DNA of 5,129 nt from contig CBDUUP010000320.1 of assembly GCA_965370435.1 (NCBI GenBank), positions 1 to 5,129 of the forward strand. The letters are read 5' to 3'. Shown here one piece after another: positions 1-4,922 of the stretch. The notes under the pieces were generated by a model, which was not told the origin of the DNA, did not search any database, and saw nothing but the letters and a program-made list of their open reading frames with translations. How positions within the stretch are numbered: the stretch's first letter is position 1; the number at the start of each line of letters is the position of its first letter. A program made the translations under genes and the position numbers. This DNA comes from CBDUUP01 sp965370435 (GTDB lineage: Bacteria > Chloroflexota > Anaerolineae > Anaerolineales > UBA11579).

Positions 1-12
1 CCCGTGTAAGAC

Positions 13-23
13 TATACAGTATA
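13..23. repeat. Small AT-rich palindrome TATACAGTATA
   Basis: The sequence is an 11-bp perfect dyad (TATAC, central A, GTATA) in the gene-free stretch upstream of the acyl-CoA dehydrogenase. It is about 160 bp upstream of the proposed promoter, so a role in that promoter is uncertain. It is short enough to be chance in AT-rich DNA. Confidence 0.2.
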
Positions 24-52
24 TTAGGGGGTAAAGTCAAGTGGTAAAACGG

Positions 53-73
53 ATATTAATGTTATGTTAATAT
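53..73. promoter_or_regulatory. AT-rich inverted repeat, possible regulator site
   Basis: There are two perfect 7-bp arms, ATATTAA (53-59) and TTAATAT (67-73), separated by 7 bases. The size and symmetry suit a dimeric repressor or a weak hairpin. It lies about 105 bp upstream of the likely -35 element at 178, farther than a typical repressor site. The regulator is unknown, and AT-rich DNA makes such dyads by chance. Confidence 0.25.
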
Positions 74-89
74 TAGAAAAAAGTGATCA

Positions 90-116
90 GGTAATTGAGT
101 GAGAAGGTAATTAGGG
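90..116 (+). repeat. GGTAATT-type short direct repeat, upstream copy
   Basis: Two units, GGTAATTGAG (90-99) and GGTAATTAGGG (106-116), are separated by a short spacer. The same unit recurs four times right after etfA (3419-3459), so the dehydrogenase-ETF cluster is bordered on both sides by the same repeat type. I infer a genome-wide intergenic repeat family; its function is unknown. Confidence 0.55.
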
Positions 117-130
117 CAATATGCCCCAAT
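110..130. promoter_or_regulatory. Imperfect 21-bp dyad upstream of the dehydrogenase promoter
   Basis: The core is GGGCA (114-118), a 3-base spacer ATA, and TGCCC (122-126). Outer ATT/AAT arms lie beyond a single mismatched pair. It sits about 50 bp upstream of the proposed -35 hexamer, where an activator or repressor could bind. It could instead be a weak hairpin ending an upstream transcript. No clear T-run follows, so I do not call it a terminator. Confidence 0.3.
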
Positions 131-177
131 CTATGCTTGAATTGACCCATAAACTTCAACCAGTTTTCCGATTCCGG

Positions 178-206
178 TTGTATTCTGCCCCTGAAAGGGC
201 TATAAT
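178..206 (+). promoter_or_regulatory. Sigma70-like promoter of the acyl-CoA dehydrogenase
   Basis: A perfect -10 hexamer TATAAT (201-206) lies exactly 17 bases after a TTGTAT -35 hexamer (178-183). Transcription would begin near 212-214, giving a leader of about 45 bases before the ATG at 257. A start at the in-frame TTG at 224 would leave only about ten bases of leader, so the promoter also supports the ATG. The spacer holds a small inverted repeat, GCCC (187-190) and GGGC (197-200), that could be part of an operator. Confidence 0.65.
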
Positions 207-208
207 AA

Positions 209-222
209 GCTTCGTGTGAAGC
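209..222 (+). promoter_or_regulatory. Small hairpin at the 5' end of the dehydrogenase transcript
   Basis: A perfect 5-bp stem, GCTTC (209-213) and GAAGC (218-222), encloses a GTGT loop. It overlaps the expected transcription start, so it could be an operator half-site pair or a 5' hairpin that stabilises the mRNA. It does not cover the ribosome binding site at 245-251. Confidence 0.3.
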
Positions 223-256
223 ATTGCACAAATCATCTCTAGACGAGGAAGAACAC

Positions 257-1471
257 ATGGATTTTGAATTATCAGAAGAACACCGTGGGGTACAAAAAAT
301 GGTTCAGGATTTTGTCAAGAAAGAGATCGGTCCGGTCATAAAGGAATCCGACCGCAAGCAGGAAATGGCCGACTTCGTCCTGCCGCGCATGGGTGAACTG
401 GGCATTCTGGGGATCTGCCTCCCGGTGCGTTACGGCGGGCAGGGATTCGATTACATCACCCTGGGTCTGGTCTGCGAAGAACTGGAGGTCATGGACAGCA
501 CCCTGCGGGTGGTGATGTCGGTGCACATGGGCCTCAACAGTATGGCCCTGCTGCAATGGGGTACTGAGGAGCAAAAGCAGAAGTTCCTGGTCCCCCAGGC
601 CAAAGGCGAAAAATACGGCTGTTTCGGCCTGACCGAACCGGGCGTCGGCACCGACGTAGCCGGGATGAAAGCCACCGCCCGAAAAGATGGGGATGATTAC
701 GTCCTCAACGGTGAGAAGATGTGGATATCCCTGGCGACCAAAGCTCACCACGCCCTGGTCGTGGCCCGCACCAACTTCAATGAAGGGGTGGACCCCCACG
801 ATGCTCTATCCGCCTTCATTGTGGAGACCGACAGCCCCGGCGTGACCTCTGGAGACCTCCACGGGAAATTGGGCGTGAGGGCCGGGTCCACCGGCTGGCT
901 GAATTTTTCGGACGTGCGGGTTCCGGCGTTCAATCTCCTGGGCGAGGAGGGCGAAGGCTTCAAAATCGCCATGTCCTGCCTGGATAATGGACGCTATACG
1001 GTTGCCTTCGGGGCGACCGGACTCATTCGGGCCAGCCTGGAGGCCAGCGTCCGTTATTCTAATGAGCGGGAGGCTTTTGGCCGCCCCATCTCCCGATTCC
1101 AGCTCATGCAGCAGAAAATAGCCTACATGGTACAATCCTACGAGATGGCCCGTTTGCTCTGTCTCCAAGCCGGGTGGATGAAAAATCAGGGCAAGCGCAA
1201 CACCCGCGAGACCTCGCTGGCCAAGTGGTTCGCCACAGACGCCTCCTTCAACGCGGCTTCGGAAGCCATTCAGATCCATGGCGCATACGGATACAGCGAC
1301 GAATATGACGTTGAACGCTACATGCGCAACGCCAAGGGCGCGGTGATCTACGAAGGCACCAGCGAGATTCACCAACTGGTTCAGGCAGGCTACGCGCTGG
1401 GGCTGCGCAAAGACGGCCCCCTGCGCTGCGAACTGCCTGCGTATGATGAAGAATATTGGCAAGAGGAATAA
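257..1471 (+). CDS. Acyl-CoA dehydrogenase (FAD flavoenzyme), GCDH-like features
   Basis: This cytoplasmic flavoenzyme (404 aa) is expected to make the alpha,beta double bond of an acyl-CoA and hand electrons to ETF. The ATG at 257 is preferred over the in-frame TTG at 224 because GAGGAAG (245-251) precedes it at proper spacing. The helical N-terminal domain covers roughly residues 5-117. The middle beta domain holds the family signature GLTEPGVGTDVAG (124-136) and the flavin-side segment MWIS (155-158). The C-terminal domain has REAFGRP (271-277), IHGAYGY (340-346) and IYEGTSEIHQ (364-373), with Glu366 as the likely catalytic base. The length is normal for the family. Glu77 and Arg84 align by eye with human glutaryl-CoA dehydrogenase Glu87 and Arg94 (mature numbering), and SDEY (347-350) also matches that enzyme. 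A dicarboxylyl-CoA substrate is therefore possible, but the substrate is unproven. etfBA lie immediately downstream. Confidence 0.95.
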   Translation: MDFELSEEHRGVQKMVQDFVKKEIGPVIKESDRKQEMADFVLPRMGELGILGICLPVRYGGQGFDYITLGLVCEELEVMDSTLRVVMSVHMGLNSMALLQWGTEEQKQKFLVPQAKGEKYGCFGLTEPGVGTDVAGMKATARKDGDDYVLNGEKMWISLATKAHHALVVARTNFNEGVDPHDALSAFIVETDSPGVTSGDLHGKLGVRAGSTGWLNFSDVRVPAFNLLGEEGEGFKIAMSCLDNGRYTVAFGATGLIRASLEASVRYSNEREAFGRPISRFQLMQQKIAYMVQSYEMARLLCLQAGWMKNQGKRNTRETSLAKWFATDASFNAASEAIQIHGAYGYSDEYDVERYMRNAKGAVIYEGTSEIHQLVQAGYALGLRKDGPLRCELPAYDEEYWQEE

Positions 1472-1583
1472 CAGTAGGCAGTAGTCAGTTGTCAGTTGTC
1501 AGCAAAAAACACTCCCCACTGGCAACTGTAATGTTAACTGTCTACTAGCAACTGACTACTGTTTACTGACAACTGTCTACTAA
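1472..1583 (+). repeat. Intergenic CAGTTG/CAGTAG repeat array forming a large stem-loop
   Basis: Nearly the whole gap between the dehydrogenase and etfB consists of heptamer-like units (CAGTAGT, CAGTTGT) and their reverse complements. The left arm 1472-1491 pairs with 1549-1568 over 20 bp, with two G-T positions; 13 bp are perfect (1479-1491 with 1549-1561). An inner arm, 1493-1502 with 1519-1528, pairs at 10 positions including one G-T. The 12-mer AACTGTCTACTA is present twice (1536-1547 and 1571-1582). No T-run follows, so it is not an ordinary intrinsic terminator. It could be a repeat element, an mRNA processing or stability element, or an attenuator that uncouples etfBA from the dehydrogenase. 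Confidence 0.75.
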
Positions 1584-1596
1584 AAGGAGACTCACC

Positions 1597-2376
1597 TTGA
1601 AAATCGTTGTATGTGTCAAACATGTGCCCGATTCCGCCGCCACCGTGGTGGTTGAAGATGGGCAAGTCACCTGGGGGGATGCGCCTATCGTCATCAACCC
1701 CTGGGATGAGTACGCCGTCGAGGCGGCCTTGCAGCTAAATGAGGCCCACGGCGGAGAGGTCATCGCCTTGAGCATGGGGAGCGAAGAGGCCAAAGAAGCC
1801 CTCAAGCACGCCCTGGCTATGGGCTGCTCTCAAGCAATACATGTCTCAGACCCGGCCATGGCCGGCGCCGACTCCCAGGCCGCGGCTCGTTTGTTGGCTG
1901 CCGCCATCCAGAAGATTGGCGAGGTTGACCTGGTCTTTTTCGGCAAGCAGGCCATTGACAGCGACGTGGGCGTCGTCTCTTCACAGACGGCTCGCGCGCT
2001 GGGCTGGCCGGCGCTCACTCTGGCCTCGGCCATCCCGGCCATAGACCCTGGCGCAGGGACCATCCAAGTAGTACGCTCCATAGAAGAAGGCCGCCAGGTC
2101 GTGGACAGCAAACTCCCCGCGGCGGTCAGCGTGATGAAAGATTACGGCGAACCCCGCTACCCCTCCTTCATGGGTATCCGCAAGGCTTCCAAGGCCGAGA
2201 TCCCCGCCTGGACGCTGGCCGACCTGGGCGTTGAGGCGCCTCAATCGGTGGTCTCCTGGCCGGAGATACTCAACCCGCCCTCGCAGGAAATCCTCACCGA
2301 GATCATCACCGGCGACAGCCCGGAAGATATCGCCGGGAAGCTAGCTGACGCTATCATGGAAGAGAAGGTACTCTAA
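1597..2376 (+). CDS. etfB: Electron transfer flavoprotein beta subunit
   Basis: EtfB (259 aa) pairs with EtfA to form a soluble heterodimer that carries electrons from acyl-CoA dehydrogenases to the quinone pool. In standard ETFs the beta subunit binds AMP. The start is TTG at 1597, preceded by AAGGAGA (1584-1590) with a 6-base gap, and the protein begins directly with the canonical MKIVVCVKHVPD. Other family landmarks are NPWDEYAVEAAL (34-45), ALKHALAMG (68-76), DLVFFGKQAIDSDVG (111-125), LPAAVSVM (173-180) and the partner-docking loop GEPRYPSFMGIRKASK (184-199). In human ETF the docking loop carries Leu195; by eye alignment this position is Phe191 here. The length is normal. The stop codon overlaps the etfA start, so the two are translationally coupled. 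The dehydrogenase upstream is the obvious candidate electron donor. Confidence 0.96.
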   Translation: MKIVVCVKHVPDSAATVVVEDGQVTWGDAPIVINPWDEYAVEAALQLNEAHGGEVIALSMGSEEAKEALKHALAMGCSQAIHVSDPAMAGADSQAAARLLAAAIQKIGEVDLVFFGKQAIDSDVGVVSSQTARALGWPALTLASAIPAIDPGAGTIQVVRSIEEGRQVVDSKLPAAVSVMKDYGEPRYPSFMGIRKASKAEIPAWTLADLGVEAPQSVVSWPEILNPPSQEILTEIITGDSPEDIAGKLADAIMEEKVL

Positions 2377-3419
2377 TGACCAACAAAATATGGGTTTACG
2401 TAGACCAATTCAAAGGCGAGGCGCTGCTAACTTCCTGGGAAGTTATCGGCGCGGCCCGCGGCCTGGCCGACCAGATGGACAGCGGCGTGACCGCCCTGGT
2501 CTTTGGGGAAGGCGTGGAAGCTTTGGCCCAACCCGCCATCCAACACGGCGCGGACGAAGTCCTGCTTGCCGACGACGCCACCCTGAGCGACTACCGCTCG
2601 GATCCTTACACCGCCCTCATCGCCAAACTGGCCGGTGAGCGCGGCCCAGAAGTCATCCTCTTCCCCACCACCACTCGCGGCCGCGAGCTGGCCGGGATGA
2701 GCGCCATTGACCTGAACACCGGCATCCTGGCGGACGTGACCGCCCTGGAGATGGATGGCGATGGCATCCTGGCGACCCGCCCGGTGTACGCCGGGAAATT
2801 GCTCTCCAAGGTGAAATGCTCGGCCCGCCCACAGATCGCCACCGTGCGGGTGCGGGCTTTCGCCAAGCTGGAAGAAGACGCCGGACGCAGCGGCGAGATC
2901 ACCTCGGTTGAGCCTGCTATGGCCGAAGATGACATCGCCACCAAGATCGTCGAATACGCCACCGCCGAAGGCGGGGTGAGCCTGACCGACGCCAACGTCA
3001 TCGTCTCCGGCGGGCGGGGAGTCTCCAACAACCCCAGCCTGGAAGCTCCCGCGGACATCGAAGAAAGCCAGCATGAGATCTGGCGCGCCCAACAGGGCTT
3101 CAAGTTGGTGGGCGAATTGGCCGAAGCGCTGGGCGGCGCAGTGGGCGCCAGCCGCGCGGCGGTGGACGCCGACTACATCCCCTACCAGTCCCAGGTCGGT
3201 CAGACCGGCAAGTTGGTCTCCCCGGACTTGTACATCGCTTGCGGCATCTCCGGCGCCATCCAGCACCTGGCCGGGATGCGCAGCAGCAAGGTCATCGTCG
3301 CCATCAACAAAGACCCCGACGCCCCCATCTTCAAGCACGCCCGTTTCGGCGTGGTCGGCGATTTATTCAAGATCTTGCCCCCGCTGACGGCGGCGTTGAA
3401 GGAAAAGCTAGGGGGGTAG
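2376..3419 (+). CDS. etfA: Electron transfer flavoprotein alpha subunit
   Basis: EtfA (347 aa) holds the redox-active FAD of the EtfAB dimer. The ATG shares one base with the etfB stop (TAATG); GAAGG (2364-2368) lies seven bases upstream. The N-terminal domain spans about residues 1-195, with TTTRGRELA (98-106). The C-terminal FAD domain shows VSGGRG (210-215), GASRAAVDA (257-265), QVGQTGK (273-279) and the family signature running from LYIACGISG (285-293) through IQHLAGM (295-301) to VAIN (308-311). Arg260, Thr277, Ser292 and His297 match flavin-contacting positions of human ETF by eye. Between GGRG and the helix starting at Phe242 there are 26 residues, where typical EtfA sequences have about six, suggesting an acidic, Glu-rich insertion. 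The ORF ends just before a repeat and a strong terminator. Confidence 0.96.
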   Translation: MTNKIWVYVDQFKGEALLTSWEVIGAARGLADQMDSGVTALVFGEGVEALAQPAIQHGADEVLLADDATLSDYRSDPYTALIAKLAGERGPEVILFPTTTRGRELAGMSAIDLNTGILADVTALEMDGDGILATRPVYAGKLLSKVKCSARPQIATVRVRAFAKLEEDAGRSGEITSVEPAMAEDDIATKIVEYATAEGGVSLTDANVIVSGGRGVSNNPSLEAPADIEESQHEIWRAQQGFKLVGELAEALGGAVGASRAAVDADYIPYQSQVGQTGKLVSPDLYIACGISGAIQHLAGMRSSKVIVAINKDPDAPIFKHARFGVVGDLFKILPPLTAALKEKLGG

Positions 3420-3459
3420 GTAATTGGGTAATTAGGGATTTGGTAATTAGGTAATCAGG
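3419..3459 (+). repeat. GGTAATT-type short direct repeat, downstream copy
   Basis: Four units follow the etfA stop: GGTAATTG (3419-3426), GGTAATTA (3427-3434), GGTAATTA (3442-3449) and GGTAATCA (3451-3458), with GGGATTT between the second and third. The first unit begins on the last base of the etfA TAG stop. The same unit occurs upstream of the cluster at 90-116. No coding or RNA function is evident. Confidence 0.6.
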
Positions 3460-3480
3460 AAAGAGCTTGCGTTCTGAATA

Positions 3481-3518
3481 AAAGTGAGGCCGGTCTGGGA
3501 CCGGCCTCATTGTTCATT
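3481..3518. terminator. Intrinsic terminator, probably bidirectional
   Basis: A perfect 9-bp GC-rich stem, GAGGCCGGT (3486-3494) and ACCGGCCTC (3500-3508), encloses the 5-base loop CTGGG and is extended by one T-A pair. On the plus strand a T-rich stretch (ATTGTTCATT) follows. On the minus strand the stem is followed by ACTTTTATT, an even better U-tract. It lies between the converging etfA and GNAT genes, so it can end both transcripts. Confidence 0.85.
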
Positions 3519-3541
3519 AGGTGAAAATTAACGACCTCAGC

Positions 3542-3556
3542 CACGGAGTTCCCGTG
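3542..3556. other. Short hairpin immediately after the GNAT stop
   Basis: CACGG (3542-3546) and CCGTG (3552-3556) form a 5-bp stem with a 5-base loop, abutting the stop codon of the minus-strand GNAT gene. No U-run follows, so it is probably a 3' stability hairpin or chance. The real terminator for this gene is the stem at 3486-3508. Confidence 0.25.
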
Positions 3557-4462
3557 TCAGGATAGATTCTTTACATAATTGGCAAACTCAGCCGCCAAGC
3601 GGAAGCCCATCGCCTGGTAGTCAGCCTCGAATCCGCGATGATCATTGATCAGGTCAACCAGCAGTTTTTTGTACCCGGCCTCAATGGAAATTTCTATCAT
3701 CCGGACGATTATAGGGCGCAGACATTCAGCATCGCGGGCATAGATATAATAGATAGCGGCGGGGTCTCCGCCGTTCATGTAGTTGGGCGCAGCCGCGCAG
3801 GCCGCCACCATCTTGTCCCCTTCCCGCACCACCAAGTGGGCGAACAACGAAAACTCATCATTCAGTCCGTGGGCCAAGTACTCCTTGCACCACGCCACCG
3901 GCTGCCGGTACCAGATCTTGGCAAGTTCGGCGGCTTCGTCCAGGTCGCGTTGGAGATCAAAATCCATCACCTTATCCACCGGGACATTGAGCTTCCCCTT
4001 TTCCAAGTCGTATATGTAATAAACCTTCGATCCCCGGCCGTGGACCGGATGAACCTGGAATCCTGTTTCTTCCAGAATCTCAAAGCTGTCTACGCACATC
4101 GTCGAGGCGCGGGCCGCGACCTGGTTCAGGCCTTTCTGCTGTAGAACCTCCAGGGCGTGTTCTATCAGCAGCGGGACGGCGGCTTCGTGGCCGGGGAGGG
4201 CTTTGGGATAGACCAGCGAGGCTCGGGTTGCCCCGTCTTCTCCCGTTGGGCGAGAGTAGGACCAAGAATAGGCGGCCAATTCATCGCCAAGATAGGCTAA
4301 ATATATACTCTCAGGATCGAAGTTCTCTTGAGAGGTGATTTCCATCCATTGTTCCAGGGTGTGGCCGCCCGGCCAGGCCCAATCCCGGCCCACTTCCAGG
4401 TCAATCCTGGCTAGAGCCGTTTCGATGCCCTTTTGGTAGGGTTTGCAAATGTAAGTTGTCAT
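3557..4462 (-). CDS. Tandem GNAT-fold acetyltransferase-like protein
   Basis: The protein (301 aa) is about twice the length of a single GNAT domain, and two GNAT-like halves can be seen. The first half has strands at YLAYLGDELAAYSWSY (54-69), the cofactor-loop region TRASLVYPKALPGHEA (79-94) with helix AVPLLIEHALEVL (95-107), and a typical closing SFEILEETGF (126-135). The second half has FAHLVVREGDKMVAAC (207-222), IYYIYARDAECLRP (237-250), helix IIVRMIEISIEAGY (251-264) and YQAMGF (282-287). Neither half shows the standard RGxGxG/A acetyl-CoA loop, so catalysis is uncertain and the substrate is unknown. The ATG at 4462 has AAGGA eight bases upstream (4471-4475). It lies 27 bp downstream of the ArsR-type gene on the same strand, probably in one operon under its control. 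No signal peptide or membrane segment is seen. Confidence 0.8.
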   Translation of the reverse strand: MTTYICKPYQKGIETALARIDLEVGRDWAWPGGHTLEQWMEITSQENFDPESIYLAYLGDELAAYSWSYSRPTGEDGATRASLVYPKALPGHEAAVPLLIEHALEVLQQKGLNQVAARASTMCVDSFEILEETGFQVHPVHGRGSKVYYIYDLEKGKLNVPVDKVMDFDLQRDLDEAAELAKIWYRQPVAWCKEYLAHGLNDEFSLFAHLVVREGDKMVAACAAAPNYMNGGDPAAIYYIYARDAECLRPIIVRMIEISIEAGYKKLLVDLINDHRGFEADYQAMGFRLAAEFANYVKNLS

Positions 4463-4489
4463 GTTTAGGATCCTTTCCTCGTTGTGATT

Positions 4490-4852
4490 TCAAGTATCGG
4501 TAAGAATATCTTTGTAGCGTTTATCGGGGAGGTCGCTGTGGACGTGATCGAGGTGGTAGAGGGCCTCTCTGAACAGCCCGCTCACGTGGCTGTCGTCAAT
4601 GGAATAAAACACCTGGTTGCCCTCCCGGCGGCTGCGCACCAGCCGGATGGCGCGGAGTTTCGCCAGATGATGGGACACGGCGGAGGCGGAGACCGGCAGG
4701 TGGGAACTCAATTCGTTCACGCTGAACTCCTTTTTGGTGAGGAGGTAGATGAGCTGGGCGCGGGTTGGGTCGCTCAACGCTTTGAAGGTCTCCACGATTT
4801 CCTGCAAGATGTCATCCTGCAGGAGGATTGGTATATCATTTTTCTGGTTCAT
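4490..4852 (-). CDS. ArsR/SmtB-family metal-sensing repressor, CzrA-like alpha-5 site
   Basis: This is a 120-aa winged-helix dimeric DNA-binding protein, a usual length for the family. TFKALSDPTRAQLIYLL (22-38) is the classic ArsR N-terminal helix. The helix-turn-helix spans about 44-72, with the recognition helix SASAVSHHLAKL (55-66), and the wing is RREGNQVFYSID (75-86). The last helix carries Asp87, His89, His100 and His103. This D-x-H-x10-H-x2-H spacing equals the zinc/cobalt site of Staphylococcus CzrA (Asp84, His86, His97, His100). There is no cysteine at all, so arsenic, cadmium or lead sites made of cysteines are excluded. In this family metal binding releases the repressor from DNA. 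AGGAG (4859-4863) precedes the ATG by six bases. A palindromic operator lies at its own promoter, so it is probably autoregulated along with the downstream GNAT gene. No metal transporter is visible in the window. Confidence 0.93.
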   Translation of the reverse strand: MNQKNDIPILLQDDILQEIVETFKALSDPTRAQLIYLLTKKEFSVNELSSHLPVSASAVSHHLAKLRAIRLVRSRREGNQVFYSIDDSHVSGLFREALYHLDHVHSDLPDKRYKDILTDT

Positions 4853-4864
4853 TTGAGTCTCCTA

Positions 4865-4886
4865 TATCTGAGTATATGCTCAGATA
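4865..4886. promoter_or_regulatory. Operator palindrome for the ArsR-type repressor
   Basis: TATCTGAG (4865-4872) and CTCAGATA (4879-4886) form perfect 8-bp arms around TATATG. The whole 22 bp is symmetric except for one base pair. TGAG-N6-CTCA resembles the TGA-N8-TCA core bound by SmtB/CzrA-type repressors. The site begins at the predicted transcription start and ends just before the ribosome binding site, where a bound repressor would block initiation. A second, smaller dyad, ATACTA (4884-4889) and TAGTAT (4893-4898), overlaps the -10 element. Confidence 0.75.
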
Positions 4887-4893
4887 CTAAGAT

Positions 4894-4922
4894 AGTATAT
4901 CATATTATTTCTATTTTTACAA
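4894..4922 (-). promoter_or_regulatory. Sigma70-like promoter of the arsR-GNAT operon
   Basis: Read on the minus strand, -35 TTGTAA (4922-4917) and -10 TATACT (4899-4894) are separated by exactly 17 AT-rich bases. Transcription would start near 4887, at the edge of the operator. The leader to the ATG at 4852 is about 35 bases. The -35 hexamer also contains the stop codon of the truncated glycosyltransferase reading frame coming from the right. Confidence 0.7.

Noticed and set aside
224..256. Eleven-residue N-terminal extension of the acyl-CoA dehydrogenase from TTG at 224
   Set aside because: It would start only about ten bases after the predicted transcription start and lacks a good RBS; ATG at 257 has GAGGAAG at the right distance and gives the standard family N-terminus.
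73..258. Minus-strand 61-codon frame over the dehydrogenase promoter
   Set aside because: It overlaps the promoter and RBS of a real gene, shows no family features and has no convincing RBS.
1472..1583. CRISPR array or intrinsic terminator between the dehydrogenase and etfB
   Set aside because: Units are only 6-12 bases, not regular repeats with unique spacers, and no T-run follows the stem.
2427..3338. Long minus-strand open frame inside etfA (303 codons)
   Set aside because: It is antisense to a certain gene, and its Gly/Ala/Val/Asp-rich composition is the usual by-product of high-GC codon bias.
1597..3419. Electron-bifurcating ETF
   Set aside because: No FixC/FixX, ferredoxin or NADH-linked partner is present, and I cannot separate bifurcating from ordinary ETF by eye; an alignment to characterised bifurcating EtfAB would decide it.
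3638..4144. Plus-strand 168-codon frame across the GNAT gene
   Set aside because: It is a shadow of the minus-strand GNAT frame, with no recognisable motif and no RBS evidence.
3557..4852. Arsenic-resistance operon (ArsR plus ArsN-type acetyltransferase)
   Set aside because: The repressor has no cysteines for arsenite binding, no arsB, arsC or acr3 gene is present, and the acetyltransferase is a tandem GNAT unlike short ArsN proteins.
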